A stretch of DNA of 64,000 bases. It comes from UBA4802 sp964509195. GTDB lineage: Bacteria > Spirochaetota > UBA4802 > UB4802. The stretch covers positions 124,001-188,000 of the forward strand of contig CAZDWJ010000002.1 of NCBI GenBank assembly GCA_964509195.1. Reading direction: 5' to 3'. Numbering within the stretch: the stretch's first letter is position 1; each line of letters opens with the position of its first letter. Below the pieces are notes generated by a model. That model was not told the origin of the DNA and ran no database searches. It saw only the letters and a program-made list of their open reading frames with translations. The translations under genes were made by a program, and so were the position numbers. Of the stretch, positions 1 through 9,153 are shown piece after piece.

Positions 1-974
1 AAGATGGCTTTTATCCGGGTGAAAATATAATCCCATCTGATACAAACCCCTTAATATTTGTTTCACAGATAGATGGGTGCTTAGATGTTGAAGGCAAAAC
101 ACTGTCAGTATTGCCAGTGGCAATTATTAAAGGTGACGTGAACTATGAATCAGGCAATATAGATTTTGATGGAGCAGTCCAGATTATGGGTTCTGTATTA
201 CCAGGATTTACTGTGAACGCTTCGGGCGATATTTATGTTGATAAAACTGTTGATGATGCAAAACTTACAGCAAATGGCAATATAATGGTCAAATTGGGTA
301 TAGGCGGAAAAGGGGAGGCAAAAATTATTGCTGGTGGCTCAGTAAAAGCAAAATTTGTTTTAAATTCAAATATTGAAGCATTAGGAAAGATTGAAATTGA
401 AGATTCAATAATAAACAGCACTGTATTTTCAAATGATGCTGTAATTGTTACTGGAAGGCACGGGAAAATTATTGGTGGTGAGACAACTGCTCGACATGAA
501 ATTGTAGTTAATGTAGCAGGTTCACAATTGCAGAATGTTACAAAGCTCACTGCAGGTAAAAGTTTGATTGTTGAACGGGAGCTTGCTGAATTGCGGAAAC
601 AAATGGAAAACTATAAAGCAAATGTAGAAGAAATTCTAAAAAAAATTAAAAACAGTTTTGGTGAGGGTGTCTTTGAAAATCCAAAAGAATTTTTGAATAT
701 TCTACCACCAGTTAAAAAGAAGAATTGTTTATTATTATTAAAAGAGTTATCGGATAACAATCGACAATTAAAGATGTTATTGGATCAAAGAGAAGAAATT
801 GAAAAAAAATATAAATTAGAAAAAGAACCATCAATAAGTATAACTGATATTGCATATCCTGGTGTTATTATAACGATTAAACGTAGTAAATTGCAGATAG
901 AAAAAGCAATGCAGAACACCAAGTTTTATGAAGATAATGAAACAAAAAGAGTTGTTTTTACATCGGCAGTATAA
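1..974 (+). CDS. FapA/DUF342-family protein, 5'-truncated by the window edge
   Basis: The frame is open from base 3, so the gene begins before the window; the TTG at 111 is internal and not a start. The visible ~323 residues match the FapA (DUF342) pattern. First comes a repetitive Gly/Val/Ile-rich beta-solenoid (about residues 35-180 of the visible part) with repeated short turns such as 'GNIMVKLGIGGKGEA'. A charged coiled-coil stretch with Glu/Lys/Leu heptads follows, then a short C-terminal beta segment. The family is named for a flagellar assembly protein but is widespread and its biochemical role is poorly defined, so no function beyond the family is claimed. The next gene, tatA, lies 164 bases downstream and need not be co-transcribed. 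Confidence 0.82.
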   Translation, partial: DGFYPGENIIPSDTNPLIFVSQIDGCLDVEGKTLSVLPVAIIKGDVNYESGNIDFDGAVQIMGSVLPGFTVNASGDIYVDKTVDDAKLTANGNIMVKLGIGGKGEAKIIAGGSVKAKFVLNSNIEALGKIEIEDSIINSTVFSNDAVIVTGRHGKIIGGETTARHEIVVNVAGSQLQNVTKLTAGKSLIVERELAELRKQMENYKANVEEILKKIKNSFGEGVFENPKEFLNILPPVKKKNCLLLLKELSDNNRQLKMLLDQREEIEKKYKLEKEPSISITDIAYPGVIITIKRSKLQIEKAMQNTKFYEDNETKRVVFTSAV

Positions 975-1138
975 TATAAAATTTGGAATAATAATTATTT
1001 AACAATAAAATTAGATATTTGCAAAAAAAATATATATATTATAAACGTCCAATATTTTATATTAATGCTTAAAATATTTGACAAATATTTGTGATATACT
1101 ATCAGTGTGCAAATCAAATAATTATGGAGGCTTTTATT

Positions 1139-1306
1139 ATGAGTATGCCAGGACTTCCGGAATTACTTATAATATTTTTTATAGTTTTGATAATTTTTGG
1201 TGCAGGGAAAATACCAAAAATTGCAAAGGATATTGGGTCAGGCATAAAAGAATTCAAAAAAGCTATGAATTCAGACGATGATGCTAAGGATGAAAAAAAA
1301 TCCTAA
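1139..1306 (+). CDS. tatA: Sec-independent (Tat) translocase subunit TatA/E
   Basis: This 55-residue protein has the TatA plan. A short periplasmic N-terminus is followed by one membrane helix (about residues 8-21), the conserved 'FGAGKIPKIAKDIG' hinge and amphipathic helix, and an acidic/lysine tail. TatA oligomers form the pore that moves folded proteins with twin-arginine signals across the inner membrane. The ATG at 1139 is preferred over an upstream in-frame ATG at 1091, because GGAGG at 1126-1130 sits 8 bases before it and the family begins here. tatC lies about 28 kb away on the other strand and no tatB was found, so a two-component TatAC system is plausible (inference). Confidence 0.93.
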   Translation: MSMPGLPELLIIFFIVLIIFGAGKIPKIAKDIGSGIKEFKKAMNSDDDAKDEKKS

Positions 1307-1323
1307 AAAAAGTAATATATTTA

Positions 1324-1480
1324 CAAGGGGCTATCTCAAAAGTGGTCGTTAAGTAAATTTCACAAATATCAGGTAATAAATTACGCTCATTTTGATAAAA
1401 TTTTGCCACAAAATGTGGCAAAATAACTTAAATAATAGTGGCGAAATTTGTATCAAAATGACTTTTGAAATAGCCCCTTG
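1324..1480. repeat. MITE-like imperfect palindromic element
   Basis: Bases 1324-1343 (caaggggctatctcaaaagt) are the reverse complement of 1461-1480 apart from one mismatch. A second nested arm pair (about 1387-1409 with 1439-1460) is also largely complementary. The centre holds a small hairpin, TTTTGCCACA...TGTGGCAAAA, at about 1401-1422. The whole unit can therefore fold into one long hairpin of about 157 bases. Terminal inverted repeats without an ORF fit a miniature inverted-repeat transposable element. The end sequence GGGGCTATCTCAAAAG resembles ends of some IS families, but this is from memory. No clear target duplication is visible. It follows tatA directly and could also terminate that transcript. 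The rest of 1307-1629 shows nothing recognisable. Confidence 0.6.
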
Positions 1481-1629
1481 CTCAGATGGAAATTTACAGA
1501 TAGTTGAAAAATAGTTAAAAAAAAGTTAAAAAAGTAGCTCTAGTATTTGTATTAACCAACCCTTTTGTGATTGCAATATAGTGTGCATATATTAATTATC
1601 AGATTGTACCATTCTTAATATTCTATCCA

Positions 1630-2685
1630 GTGAAAAGTATGAAGCGTTTTATTAAGAATTATACTCTTGAGGAAGTAGAATCATTATTTGCAGCGATTGG
1701 TGAAAAGAGCTATCGTGCAAAACAATTATTCAACTGGCTTTATGAGCGTAATGTTGATAATTTTTTTGATATAACAAACTTTTCCAGAGAGCTGCGGAGT
1801 TATCTCAATGAACATTACGAGATATCCCCTTTAACATTGGTTGATCGAAAAAAATCAAATGTCGATGGTACCGAAAAATTATTGTTTAAAACGTTTGATA
1901 ACCATTTTATTGAATCCGTATTTATTCGTAATGACGGCACTGATGAAGGAAGACTGACAGTTTGTGTATCAAGCCAGATTGGGTGCACAATGGGATGTGC
2001 ATTCTGTGAAACCGCAAAAATTGGCTTTAAACGCAATTTAGAAACTGCTGAGATACTGGACCAGATAAATCAGGTGAGGCGTTTAACGGGATTAAAAAAC
2101 AATAATGTTGTGTTTATGGGAATGGGTGAGCCATTCCTTAATTATGATAACGTATTGAAAGCAGCTGATATTATGAACTATACATTTGGCTTTCATATCT
2201 CTGCTAGAAAAATTACTATCTCAACGTGTGGTATTTATGAAGGAATTGAACGATTTATCGATGAAAAACGTGCTTATAATTTAGCGATATCCTTAAATGA
2301 TACTGATATGGCAAAACGTAAAAAGCATATGCCAGTTGAAAAAAAATATCCAATGCATTCAATTATCAAATTACTGGAGCACAAATTTCCTGCATCGCGA
2401 AACAGGGTGACAATAGAATATGTAATGCGGAAAGATAATATTGGGGAAGAAGATGCAATGAGATTAAAAACAATGTTTAAATATAACAGGATTAAGCTGA
2501 ATCTCATACCGTTGAATAAAGGCCGTCATAACCTTGAAGTCCCTACTGAAGAAGAAATAAATAAATTTATAAAAAGGCTTGAAATTATGAATATACCCAT
2601 TTCTATAAGAAAAAGTGCAGGAAGCGATATAGATGGTGCTTGTGGTCAGCTTTCAGGTAAGCACTATTCAAACGATGCAATGTGA
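1630..2685 (+). CDS. rlmN: Dual-specificity 23S rRNA/tRNA adenine-C2 methyltransferase RlmN
   Basis: Radical SAM methylase that puts a methyl group on C2 of adenosine (23S rRNA A2503 and tRNA A37 in E. coli). Visible signatures are the cluster motif C119-x3-C123-x2-C126 ('GCTMGCAFC'), the glycine motif 'GMGEPFLNYDNV', and 'SDIDGACGQL' near the C-terminus, whose Cys338 is the family's methyl-carrying cysteine. The length of 351 residues is normal. The start may be the GTG at 1630 or the ATG at 1639 (MKRFIKNYTL); neither has a strong ribosome-binding site. The gene is followed 23 bases later by the penicillin-binding protein gene, so the two may be co-transcribed. Confidence 0.93.
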   Translation: MKSMKRFIKNYTLEEVESLFAAIGEKSYRAKQLFNWLYERNVDNFFDITNFSRELRSYLNEHYEISPLTLVDRKKSNVDGTEKLLFKTFDNHFIESVFIRNDGTDEGRLTVCVSSQIGCTMGCAFCETAKIGFKRNLETAEILDQINQVRRLTGLKNNNVVFMGMGEPFLNYDNVLKAADIMNYTFGFHISARKITISTCGIYEGIERFIDEKRAYNLAISLNDTDMAKRKKHMPVEKKYPMHSIIKLLEHKFPASRNRVTIEYVMRKDNIGEEDAMRLKTMFKYNRIKLNLIPLNKGRHNLEVPTEEEINKFIKRLEIMNIPISIRKSAGSDIDGACGQLSGKHYSNDAM

Positions 2686-2708
2686 AAAATAAATAAAAGG
2701 CGAAAACT

Positions 2709-4964
2709 ATGGATGGTACTCTTTTTGATTGGATAAAGAAACATAAATTTTTTACCTTTATTGGTATTCCTGCTATTCTTCTGGGTTTGCTTATTATTTA
2801 TACTTCTATCGTATATCTTGAATGGTTGCACGACAAACAAAATGCTTTAGACAAACTTTTTAAATACAAACAGCTTATTGACCGTACAGAAGAGTTGCGT
2901 GAAGGATATTCATATAATTACAGCGAAATAGATGTATCTGCCAAAGTTGTGGATATTCCTACCCGTATTTATGACCGTAATAATGAAATAATAGGTGAAT
3001 TTTTTGAACAGAAACGGGAGATAGTTCCCTATACATATTTCCCTAAGTGGCTTATAAAAGCAGTAATTGCAAGTGAGGACAGAGATTTTTACAATCATAA
3101 CGGTGTGAGTGTAAAAGGGATACTACGTGCATTTGCTGTCAATATTGTACATTTACGTGTAGTACAGGGAGGCAGCACCATCACACAGCAACTTGCAAAA
3201 GTGCTGTTTACAGATATGGAACGCAATATAAAGCGAAAGATATATGAGATATTTTGTGCACTAGAAATAGAAAAGCATTATGATAAGCAGGACATCTTGT
3301 CCATGTACCTTAATTACATATATTTTGGCAATGGTGCATATGGCGTTGAAGCTGCTGCAAAAATGTTCTTTGGCAAATCGATAATAGATTGCAATGAAAC
3401 AGAATGTGCAATGATTGTTGCAACCATCTCAAATCCTTTAATTTATTCACCGCTCAACAACCTTGATGTATCACTCAGGAAAACAAGAAGAATTTTACAA
3501 TCAATGGTTGATGCGGGATTTATAAAAGAGGAACAGGCAGAGATACAATATAAAAGTTTTTTAAAACAGTGGGATGTAACATTTTCAAAGGATAATAAAG
3601 CGAAATCATCACTGATAGGGAGCTTCATATTCAGCTTGTACAGAATTAACAGGGCACCTTTTTTTAATGAGTATATACGAAGAATACTTGTGAATAAATT
3701 TTCTGAAGAGGTTGTCAAGAAGGGAGGATTGAGTATTTACACCACGCTGGATGCAAAAAAGCAGGATGTTGCCCTAACTGCATTAAAAAAGGGCATCCAG
3801 TTACAAAGAGAGTATCATGAAAAAAATGCAAAATATATCAAAAACCCAGAACGGGCACTTGCTGAGATGGAAAAATCGAAGAATATTGAAGGAGCGTTTA
3901 TTTCGCTCAACCCCTTTACAGGAGAAATTATTTCCTATGCTGGTGGCTATAGTTTTTCATATCAAAACCAGTTAGATCATGTGCAGCATATACGAAGACA
4001 GCCAGGGTCTTCTTTTAAGCCAATTGTTTATGCTGCAGCCATTCAGGATAAAGTTATAACGCCATCAACAGTATTTGATGATATCCCTATGACGTTTAAA
4101 GGTGGATATGCACCTAAAAATTATGATGGAGTATATCTGGGCAAGGTAATTGTGAGAGAAGCGTTAAAAAAATCTATAAATGTCGTTGCAGTGCAGGTCC
4201 TTGAAAAAGAAGGGTATCAGCGTGTAATGTCAATTATTCAGAAAGCGCTCAATTTATCAAAAAGTGAATTGGAGTCTCGTTTCTATAAAACATTGTCACT
4301 TGCTCTTGGTACCTATGAGCTATCGCCCCTTGAAAATGCAGTACTACATTCGGTTATTGTCAATGGAGGTGATTTTATTATCCCGTATGGAATACGGTAT
4401 GTGAAAGATTATAATGGCAATATTGTATGGAATAATGAAGAAGATGTGTTGTTGCAAATACAGGAAAGGCGAAAGGAATATGGTAAGATTATTGATCCAG
4501 TTGCATGTGCAATTGTAGTTTCTATGTTGAAAGGTGTATTTGAAGAAGGAGGTACTGCTTGGTGGGCTTTGAAAAATAAAACAGTGCCAGTTGATGTAGC
4601 AGGAAAAACGGGTACAAGCAGCGATTATGTCGATGCATGGTTTTTAGGGTATACACCGGATTCAGTTACAGCAGTATGGATTGGCAATAAAACAGGAGCA
4701 ATAAGTTTGGGTAAAGCTAGAAGTGGTGGTGTAGTGGCAGCACCAGTTTGGGCTGATTATATTTTTGCTATATATAAGGATTCTGAATATAAATCATTCA
4801 TAATGCCGCATGAAGGTAGTACTAAACAGACTATCTGTCTGGATACAGGTTTGGTGCCACGTAAAGAGGGATTATGCCCCCGGGTGGCAATTAATGAATT
4901 ATTTTACACCGGAACAGAACCTGGTGAATATTGTACCAAACATGTATTACAAGAATCGCAGTGA
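2709..4964 (+). CDS. Bifunctional class A penicillin-binding protein (PBP1A type)
   Basis: This 751-residue enzyme polymerises lipid II and cross-links peptidoglycan on the outer face of the inner membrane. The order is a cytoplasmic N-terminus, one membrane anchor (about residues 14-37), a GT51 glycosyltransferase and a transpeptidase. In GT51 the catalytic Glu is at about 123 in 'SEDRDFYNH', followed by 'GGSTITQQLAK'. The transpeptidase shows the three penicillin-binding motifs: S434-x-x-K ('GSSFKP'), S489-x-N ('KSINV') and KTG at about 633 ('AGKTGTSSD'). Length and order are normal for the family. The M23 peptidase gene starts 9 bases after the stop, so synthesis and remodelling of the wall appear to be linked in one transcript. 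Confidence 0.93.
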   Translation: MDGTLFDWIKKHKFFTFIGIPAILLGLLIIYTSIVYLEWLHDKQNALDKLFKYKQLIDRTEELREGYSYNYSEIDVSAKVVDIPTRIYDRNNEIIGEFFEQKREIVPYTYFPKWLIKAVIASEDRDFYNHNGVSVKGILRAFAVNIVHLRVVQGGSTITQQLAKVLFTDMERNIKRKIYEIFCALEIEKHYDKQDILSMYLNYIYFGNGAYGVEAAAKMFFGKSIIDCNETECAMIVATISNPLIYSPLNNLDVSLRKTRRILQSMVDAGFIKEEQAEIQYKSFLKQWDVTFSKDNKAKSSLIGSFIFSLYRINRAPFFNEYIRRILVNKFSEEVVKKGGLSIYTTLDAKKQDVALTALKKGIQLQREYHEKNAKYIKNPERALAEMEKSKNIEGAFISLNPFTGEIISYAGGYSFSYQNQLDHVQHIRRQPGSSFKPIVYAAAIQDKVITPSTVFDDIPMTFKGGYAPKNYDGVYLGKVIVREALKKSINVVAVQVLEKEGYQRVMSIIQKALNLSKSELESRFYKTLSLALGTYELSPLENAVLHSVIVNGGDFIIPYGIRYVKDYNGNIVWNNEEDVLLQIQERRKEYGKIIDPVACAIVVSMLKGVFEEGGTAWWALKNKTVPVDVAGKTGTSSDYVDAWFLGYTPDSVTAVWIGNKTGAISLGKARSGGVVAAPVWADYIFAIYKDSEYKSFIMPHEGSTKQTICLDTGLVPRKEGLCPRVAINELFYTGTEPGEYCTKHVLQESQ

Positions 4965-4972
4965 GGAATATA

Positions 4973-5842
4973 ATGACTAAATACAAATCAATTGCAATTA
5001 TTGCGTGCATACTTGCATTATCTGGTTTTACACTGTCATTCCAGTGGCCTGTGCAAAATGGCACAATACATTCAACATTTGGCGAGCCGCGTTCTGATCA
5101 TTTCCACAATGGCGTTGATGTGTCATCAATTGATAAAAAAGTGTATCCTGTCAAAGAAGGGAATTTAGTGTTTGCTTGGGATAAATCCTTATTTCCCCTT
5201 GAACAGTTTCCTGGCGTTGGCAATTACTGTATACTTGAGCATAATAAAAAAGAAAAGTCACTCTATGTGCATCTGGAAAATAATTTAAATTTAAAACCAA
5301 AATATGAACTTACTGATAGTATAGCATTTATGGGTAATACAGGAAGGTCATATGGAACACATCTACATTTTGCAATACTCTATAATTCTATAGTATCAAT
5401 AAATCCTTTTACCTTGTTGCCACCACAGGATGATAAAAAACCTCCAGTTATTGAAGGAGTGTATATTAAAGTAGGCGATAGTTACACACGATTGCGGGAA
5501 GGGGCCAATATAAGGCTGACACAGCATCATCCGTTAGCAATTCAGTGTTTTGATGCAATTCAAAGAAATGAACGGTGCGGTGTTTTTGCTATAAAAGTAA
5601 TTTTGAACAATGTTACTGTTGCAGATGTAACATTTGACGCAATAAAACTTGATGATAAAAATAAGTTGACAATTAAAGCAATAGAATTTGAGAATTTATA
5701 CGATAGCAAAGGGAATTATATCGCAACAAATGTTTCGTATAATCCTGGCATCAATACTCTGACAGTCATTGCCCAGGACTTTGCGGGCAATCAAACCTCT
5801 CAATCAATTAGATTTAATGTGGTGCTTGACTTTAAGAAGTAG
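4973..5842 (+). CDS. M23-family metallopeptidase (LytM-type), exported
   Basis: The 289-residue protein has an N-terminal hydrophobic signal segment (about residues 6-22) and then an M23 domain. Probable zinc ligands are H45 and D49 ('HFHNGVD') and H132 in the 'THLH' motif, with H100 and H130 as further conserved histidines. The family cuts peptide bridges in peptidoglycan, or activates amidases when degenerate; the ligands here look intact. The C-terminal ~140 residues form a beta-rich region I do not recognise. The ATG at 4973 is chosen because GAGG at 4963-4966 precedes it; an in-frame ATG at 4931 would overlap the PBP gene. It lies directly downstream of the class A PBP gene. Confidence 0.85.
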   Translation: MTKYKSIAIIACILALSGFTLSFQWPVQNGTIHSTFGEPRSDHFHNGVDVSSIDKKVYPVKEGNLVFAWDKSLFPLEQFPGVGNYCILEHNKKEKSLYVHLENNLNLKPKYELTDSIAFMGNTGRSYGTHLHFAILYNSIVSINPFTLLPPQDDKKPPVIEGVYIKVGDSYTRLREGANIRLTQHHPLAIQCFDAIQRNERCGVFAIKVILNNVTVADVTFDAIKLDDKNKLTIKAIEFENLYDSKGNYIATNVSYNPGINTLTVIAQDFAGNQTSQSIRFNVVLDFKK

Positions 5843-5873
5843 TGAAAGCAGTTTTTCAAGGAGGAATAATTTT

Positions 5874-6287
5874 GTGGCTAATATGATTCTTTATTTCAGA
5901 AGAAAGAAAAATATTAAACAGGTAGATATGGCAAAAGCCTTAAATGTATCACCATCTTATTTATGTAAGATTGAACGTGGTGTACAGAAACCTACTGAAG
6001 AATTTAAAAGACAGTGCGCAAAATATTTAAATGTTAGTATAGCCAAATTATTTCCTGAAAGTATTCCTGATAAAAAAGAAATTATAAATGATTTTGTGCC
6101 ATCAAAAAATAAATTGTGGAGTATTCGCATATCAAAAGGAATTAAACAATATGAGTTAGCAAAAATGTTGCACTGCTCCCCGTCTTATCTTTCTAAGGTA
6201 GAAAAGGGTTTGCAGCAGCCTACCGATGAATTTAAGAAAGTATGCGCAAAAGTTTTAAAAGTAAAAGAAATAGAAATATTCCCTTAA
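5874..6287 (+). CDS. Tandem double-HTH (Cro/C1 type) DNA-binding protein
   Basis: A 137-residue protein made almost entirely of two Cro/C1-type helix-turn-helix domains (about residues 5-62 and 78-137). The two copies align without gaps over about 51 residues with 28 identities, including 'SPSYL', 'EEF/DEF' and 'FP', which points to internal duplication. The GTG at 5874 is chosen because a strong AAGGAGG (5859-5865) lies 8 bases upstream; an ATG at 5883 is also possible. It sits 31 bases after the M23 peptidase gene and 22 before the first CNNM gene, so it is probably in the same operon. A regulator is likely; its target is unknown. The duplicated domain might bind a direct repeat as a monomer (inference). 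Confidence 0.8.
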   Translation: MANMILYFRRKKNIKQVDMAKALNVSPSYLCKIERGVQKPTEEFKRQCAKYLNVSIAKLFPESIPDKKEIINDFVPSKNKLWSIRISKGIKQYELAKMLHCSPSYLSKVEKGLQQPTDEFKKVCAKVLKVKEIEIFP

Positions 6288-6309
6288 GGCTCATAAACTG
6301 AAGAGAATA

Positions 6310-7557
6310 ATGGATTACATTTATTTACAATTAGTAATCATTTTTATATGTTTGTTTTTTTCAGCTTTTTTTTCAGGTTCGGAGACTGTATTATTTTCTT
6401 TTAAGAAAAGTGAACTAATCAAATTTTCTTTTTCTGAAAATACTTTTGAAAACCAGGTAGCTAAATTTTTATCTCATCCTCAAAATATACTGATAAGTCT
6501 ATTAACAGGTAATTTATTTGTAAATATCTTGTTATCTTCTTTATCAACATCATTATTGCTATCACACTGGCCTCAGTATGGCCATATCATAGCAATAGCG
6601 ATTGTTACTCCTGTACTCATTCTTTTTGGTGAAATAATTCCCAAATTATTGTCATTGTATAATTACAGAAATCTAGTATATTATGTACTCCCAGTTATTT
6701 CATTTATTCATAAGGTAATATTACCTGTTCGTTATGTTCTACTGGCAATTTCCAACTTATTCATACGATTGTTTAAATTGCGGTTGGATGCTTCATTTGA
6801 TATATCAGAAGATGATCTTTCGGCGGCAATATATTATGGGGAAAAGTATGGGATATTGTCAGGTGATGAAAAACAATTTATCAGTAACCTCTTGCGGTTT
6901 ACTAAGAAAACTGCAGAAAATGCAATGATACACAGGAATAAGGCAATATTCATTCCATATGACGCTGCCATTCAGGAAGTTATTAATATTTTTAAGAAAA
7001 CAGACATAGTAAGAGCACCAGTGTATAAAAATAATTTAGACACTATTGTTGGGTTAATTGATTCACGTGAGCTTGTTCCCTATGCTACTGGGATCAAGAA
7101 AGGGAAAACAATTGCAAAGCTTATTCATCCAATATTTCACTATCCAGCTTCTAAATCATTAAGTGAGTTACTGGAAGAATTTTTAAGGAACAAAATACAG
7201 ATTGCAGTTATAGTAGATGAATATGGCGGTACATTGGGTATTGTAACGTTGAAGCGAATTATCGCAGAATTATTTGGTAGAGGTTACACTTTATGGGAAG
7301 ATATTCCCAAACCTGAGATAAAAAAAGAAAAGGATGTGGTGATAATTCCTGGGGATATGCAAATTGATGAATTCAATGCAATGTTTGATGTTTCAATAGA
7401 TTCTTCGGAAAGTGAAACAATTGGAGGGTACATAATTGAGAAACTTGGATATCTTCCAAAAAGAAGAGCTTCCATACTGGTTGATGACTATATTATAACT
7501 GTACGATATGTTGCGAAAAACAGAATACAGTCAATTGAGGTTAAAAAAGCAGAATAA
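6310..7557 (+). CDS. CNNM/CorC (hemolysin C-like) membrane protein, copy 1
   Basis: 415 residues with the CNNM plan. A DUF21 transmembrane domain (about residues 1-160, several hydrophobic helices, 'FSGSETVLFS' near the start) is followed by a CBS pair (about 200-325, with 'VDEYGGTLGIVTLK') and a C-terminal CorC_HlyC domain. The family is linked to Mg2+/Co2+ efflux or homeostasis; the older name hemolysin is not a function claim. Its stop overlaps the start of the second, related gene by one base (TAATG), showing translational coupling. Two unlike copies in tandem may form a heteromer, which is inference. Confidence 0.85.
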   Translation: MDYIYLQLVIIFICLFFSAFFSGSETVLFSFKKSELIKFSFSENTFENQVAKFLSHPQNILISLLTGNLFVNILLSSLSTSLLLSHWPQYGHIIAIAIVTPVLILFGEIIPKLLSLYNYRNLVYYVLPVISFIHKVILPVRYVLLAISNLFIRLFKLRLDASFDISEDDLSAAIYYGEKYGILSGDEKQFISNLLRFTKKTAENAMIHRNKAIFIPYDAAIQEVINIFKKTDIVRAPVYKNNLDTIVGLIDSRELVPYATGIKKGKTIAKLIHPIFHYPASKSLSELLEEFLRNKIQIAVIVDEYGGTLGIVTLKRIIAELFGRGYTLWEDIPKPEIKKEKDVVIIPGDMQIDEFNAMFDVSIDSSESETIGGYIIEKLGYLPKRRASILVDDYIITVRYVAKNRIQSIEVKKAE

Positions 7558-8825
7558 TGATGGAACTATATATTGGCTCACAACTTCTTATACTTCTTTT
7601 TACATTTCTTTCTGTATTCTTTTCTGCAACTGAAACAGCTATCGTTTCGAGCAATATTATCAATGTTCAAGGGTACATCAATAAAGGGAGTAAAAGAGCA
7701 AGCAAAATTTTGCAAATAATCGAAAATCCTGATAGTGCTTTAGTAACCGTTCTTATCGGGAACAATATAGCTAATATTGGTGCAACAGCATTTATTACAT
7801 TTTTTGCAACCAAGGCACTCTTTATACACGATTCAGAGCTCTTCATAGTAACTATCGTCCAGACAATTTTCTTTTTAATTTTTTGTGATCTTTTCCCAAA
7901 GATTTTTTCACGTTCAAAACCAGAAAAATTTTTACTCTATACTTTATGGTTATTTCAATTTTTTTCTGTACTCTTAAAGCCACTTAATGCAACTATATTG
8001 TTATTTTCCAATTTAATAAAGAATGCGATTAAGGCTAATGATGCACGACCTTTGCCCATAAGTTCACGTGATGAAATTGATACATTGTTTAAAGCAGTAG
8101 AAAAAGAAGGTATTATTGAATCACAGCACTATATTTATTTTAATGAGATTCTTTCTTTCAGGGATGTGCGTGCAAATGAAGTTATGACACCTTTGATAGA
8201 TATTATCTCAGTTGAAAAAAGTCAGCCTTTGAAACATTGCATACATTTAATAGAAAAAACACGGTTTTCGCGCATACCGGTGTTTGAACAACGGGTTGAT
8301 AATATTATTGGGTATGTGTATTATCAGGATATATTAAAAAACAAATCAGTAAAAAGTATTGAGCAAATAATGAGAAGCCCGTATTTTATTCCTTCTACTA
8401 AAAAAATATATGAGCTTATTAATGAGATGGAACAGCATGAAGTATCTATGGTTTTTGTGGTAAATGAGTATGGCGCTGTGGAAGGTTTGCTAACTGATGA
8501 AGATATTGCAGAAGAGATAGTTGGTGAAATACAGACAAGGGACCATCCGCAGGATGATTCAATTAAAGAGATAGCTCCCTGGAAATTTTGTGTAGCGGGA
8601 AATCTTGATATTGAATATTTCCAGAGAAGATTTGGGATAAATATTGAAAAACGCGAATTTGAAACTGTAGCTGGTTTCTTGCTTTATATATTAGGGTATA
8701 TACCAAAAATTGGCGAAAAAATACATTACCAAAATGTTACTTTCCAGATTGAAGAAGCTACTGATAGATCAATTGAGAGAGTTACTGTATCAATTCCCAG
8801 ACGTAAGGCTATTTCGAAAGCATAG
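7557..8825 (+). CDS. CNNM/CorC (hemolysin C-like) membrane protein, copy 2
   Basis: 422 residues and a paralogue of the gene directly upstream. It has a DUF21 membrane domain ('FSATETAIVSSN' near residue 22), paired CBS motifs ('VNEYGAVEGLLTDEDI' near residue 305) and a CorC_HlyC C-terminus. The expected role is divalent cation handling at the inner membrane. The first CBS region carries 'RVDNIIGYVYYQDIL', typical of the family. The 3' end overlaps the convergent HIT gene by 17 bases (8809-8825), so the two mRNAs are complementary at their ends. There is no obvious terminator between them. Confidence 0.85.
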   Translation: MMELYIGSQLLILLFTFLSVFFSATETAIVSSNIINVQGYINKGSKRASKILQIIENPDSALVTVLIGNNIANIGATAFITFFATKALFIHDSELFIVTIVQTIFFLIFCDLFPKIFSRSKPEKFLLYTLWLFQFFSVLLKPLNATILLFSNLIKNAIKANDARPLPISSRDEIDTLFKAVEKEGIIESQHYIYFNEILSFRDVRANEVMTPLIDIISVEKSQPLKHCIHLIEKTRFSRIPVFEQRVDNIIGYVYYQDILKNKSVKSIEQIMRSPYFIPSTKKIYELINEMEQHEVSMVFVVNEYGAVEGLLTDEDIAEEIVGEIQTRDHPQDDSIKEIAPWKFCVAGNLDIEYFQRRFGINIEKREFETVAGFLLYILGYIPKIGEKIHYQNVTFQIEEATDRSIERVTVSIPRRKAISKA

Positions 8826-9153
8826 GGCCAAGATCATCCTTGCCAGCCAAAATGTGTACATGCAGGTGCCATATAACCTGTCCAGCAGCAGGACCATTAT
8901 TGATTATGACACGATAGCCTTTCTCTAATTTTTCCTGTTGCGCAATTTTATTAATTGCTAAAAAGATATCACTCATAATGTAGTTATTAATTTCGTTAAT
9001 CTCATCTATGTTTTTTGTATGTTCTTTATGGACAACTAAAACATGGAATGGTGCCTGTGGGTTAATATCCTTAAATGCATAGACTTTATCGTTTTCAAAA
9101 ACTTTGGTTGATGGAGTTTTTCCCGAAATTATGTTGCAAAATAAACAACCCAT
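8809..9153 (-). CDS. HIT-family (HINT-type) nucleotide phosphoramidase/hydrolase
   Basis: 114-residue histidine-triad protein. The signature is 'HLHVHIL' near residues 97-103, preceded by 'NNGPAAGQVIWHLH'. The N-terminus has the 'CLFCNI' cysteine pair often seen in HINT proteins. These enzymes hydrolyse AMP-lysine or nucleoside phosphoramidates. The ATG at 9153 is preferred over the one at 9159: an AGGAG box on the minus strand is only 1 base from the first ATG but 7 from the second. The gene is a single unit between convergent and divergent neighbours, and its 3' end overlaps the CNNM gene. Confidence 0.9.
   Translation of the reverse strand: MGCLFCNIISGKTPSTKVFENDKVYAFKDINPQAPFHVLVVHKEHTKNIDEINEINNYIMSDIFLAINKIAQQEKLEKGYRVIINNGPAAGQVIWHLHVHILAGKDDLGPMLSK

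Noticed and set aside
111..974. TTG at 111 as the true start of the FapA-like gene
   Set aside because: The same frame is open upstream to base 3 and encodes conserved-looking FapA residues, so the gene is cut by the window edge.
1078..1100. TTGACA followed by TATACT upstream of tatA as a promoter
   Set aside because: The spacer is only 11 bases, too short for a sigma70-type promoter. Similar TTGAC runs with odd spacing occur in other spacers, so they are likely chance in AT-rich DNA.
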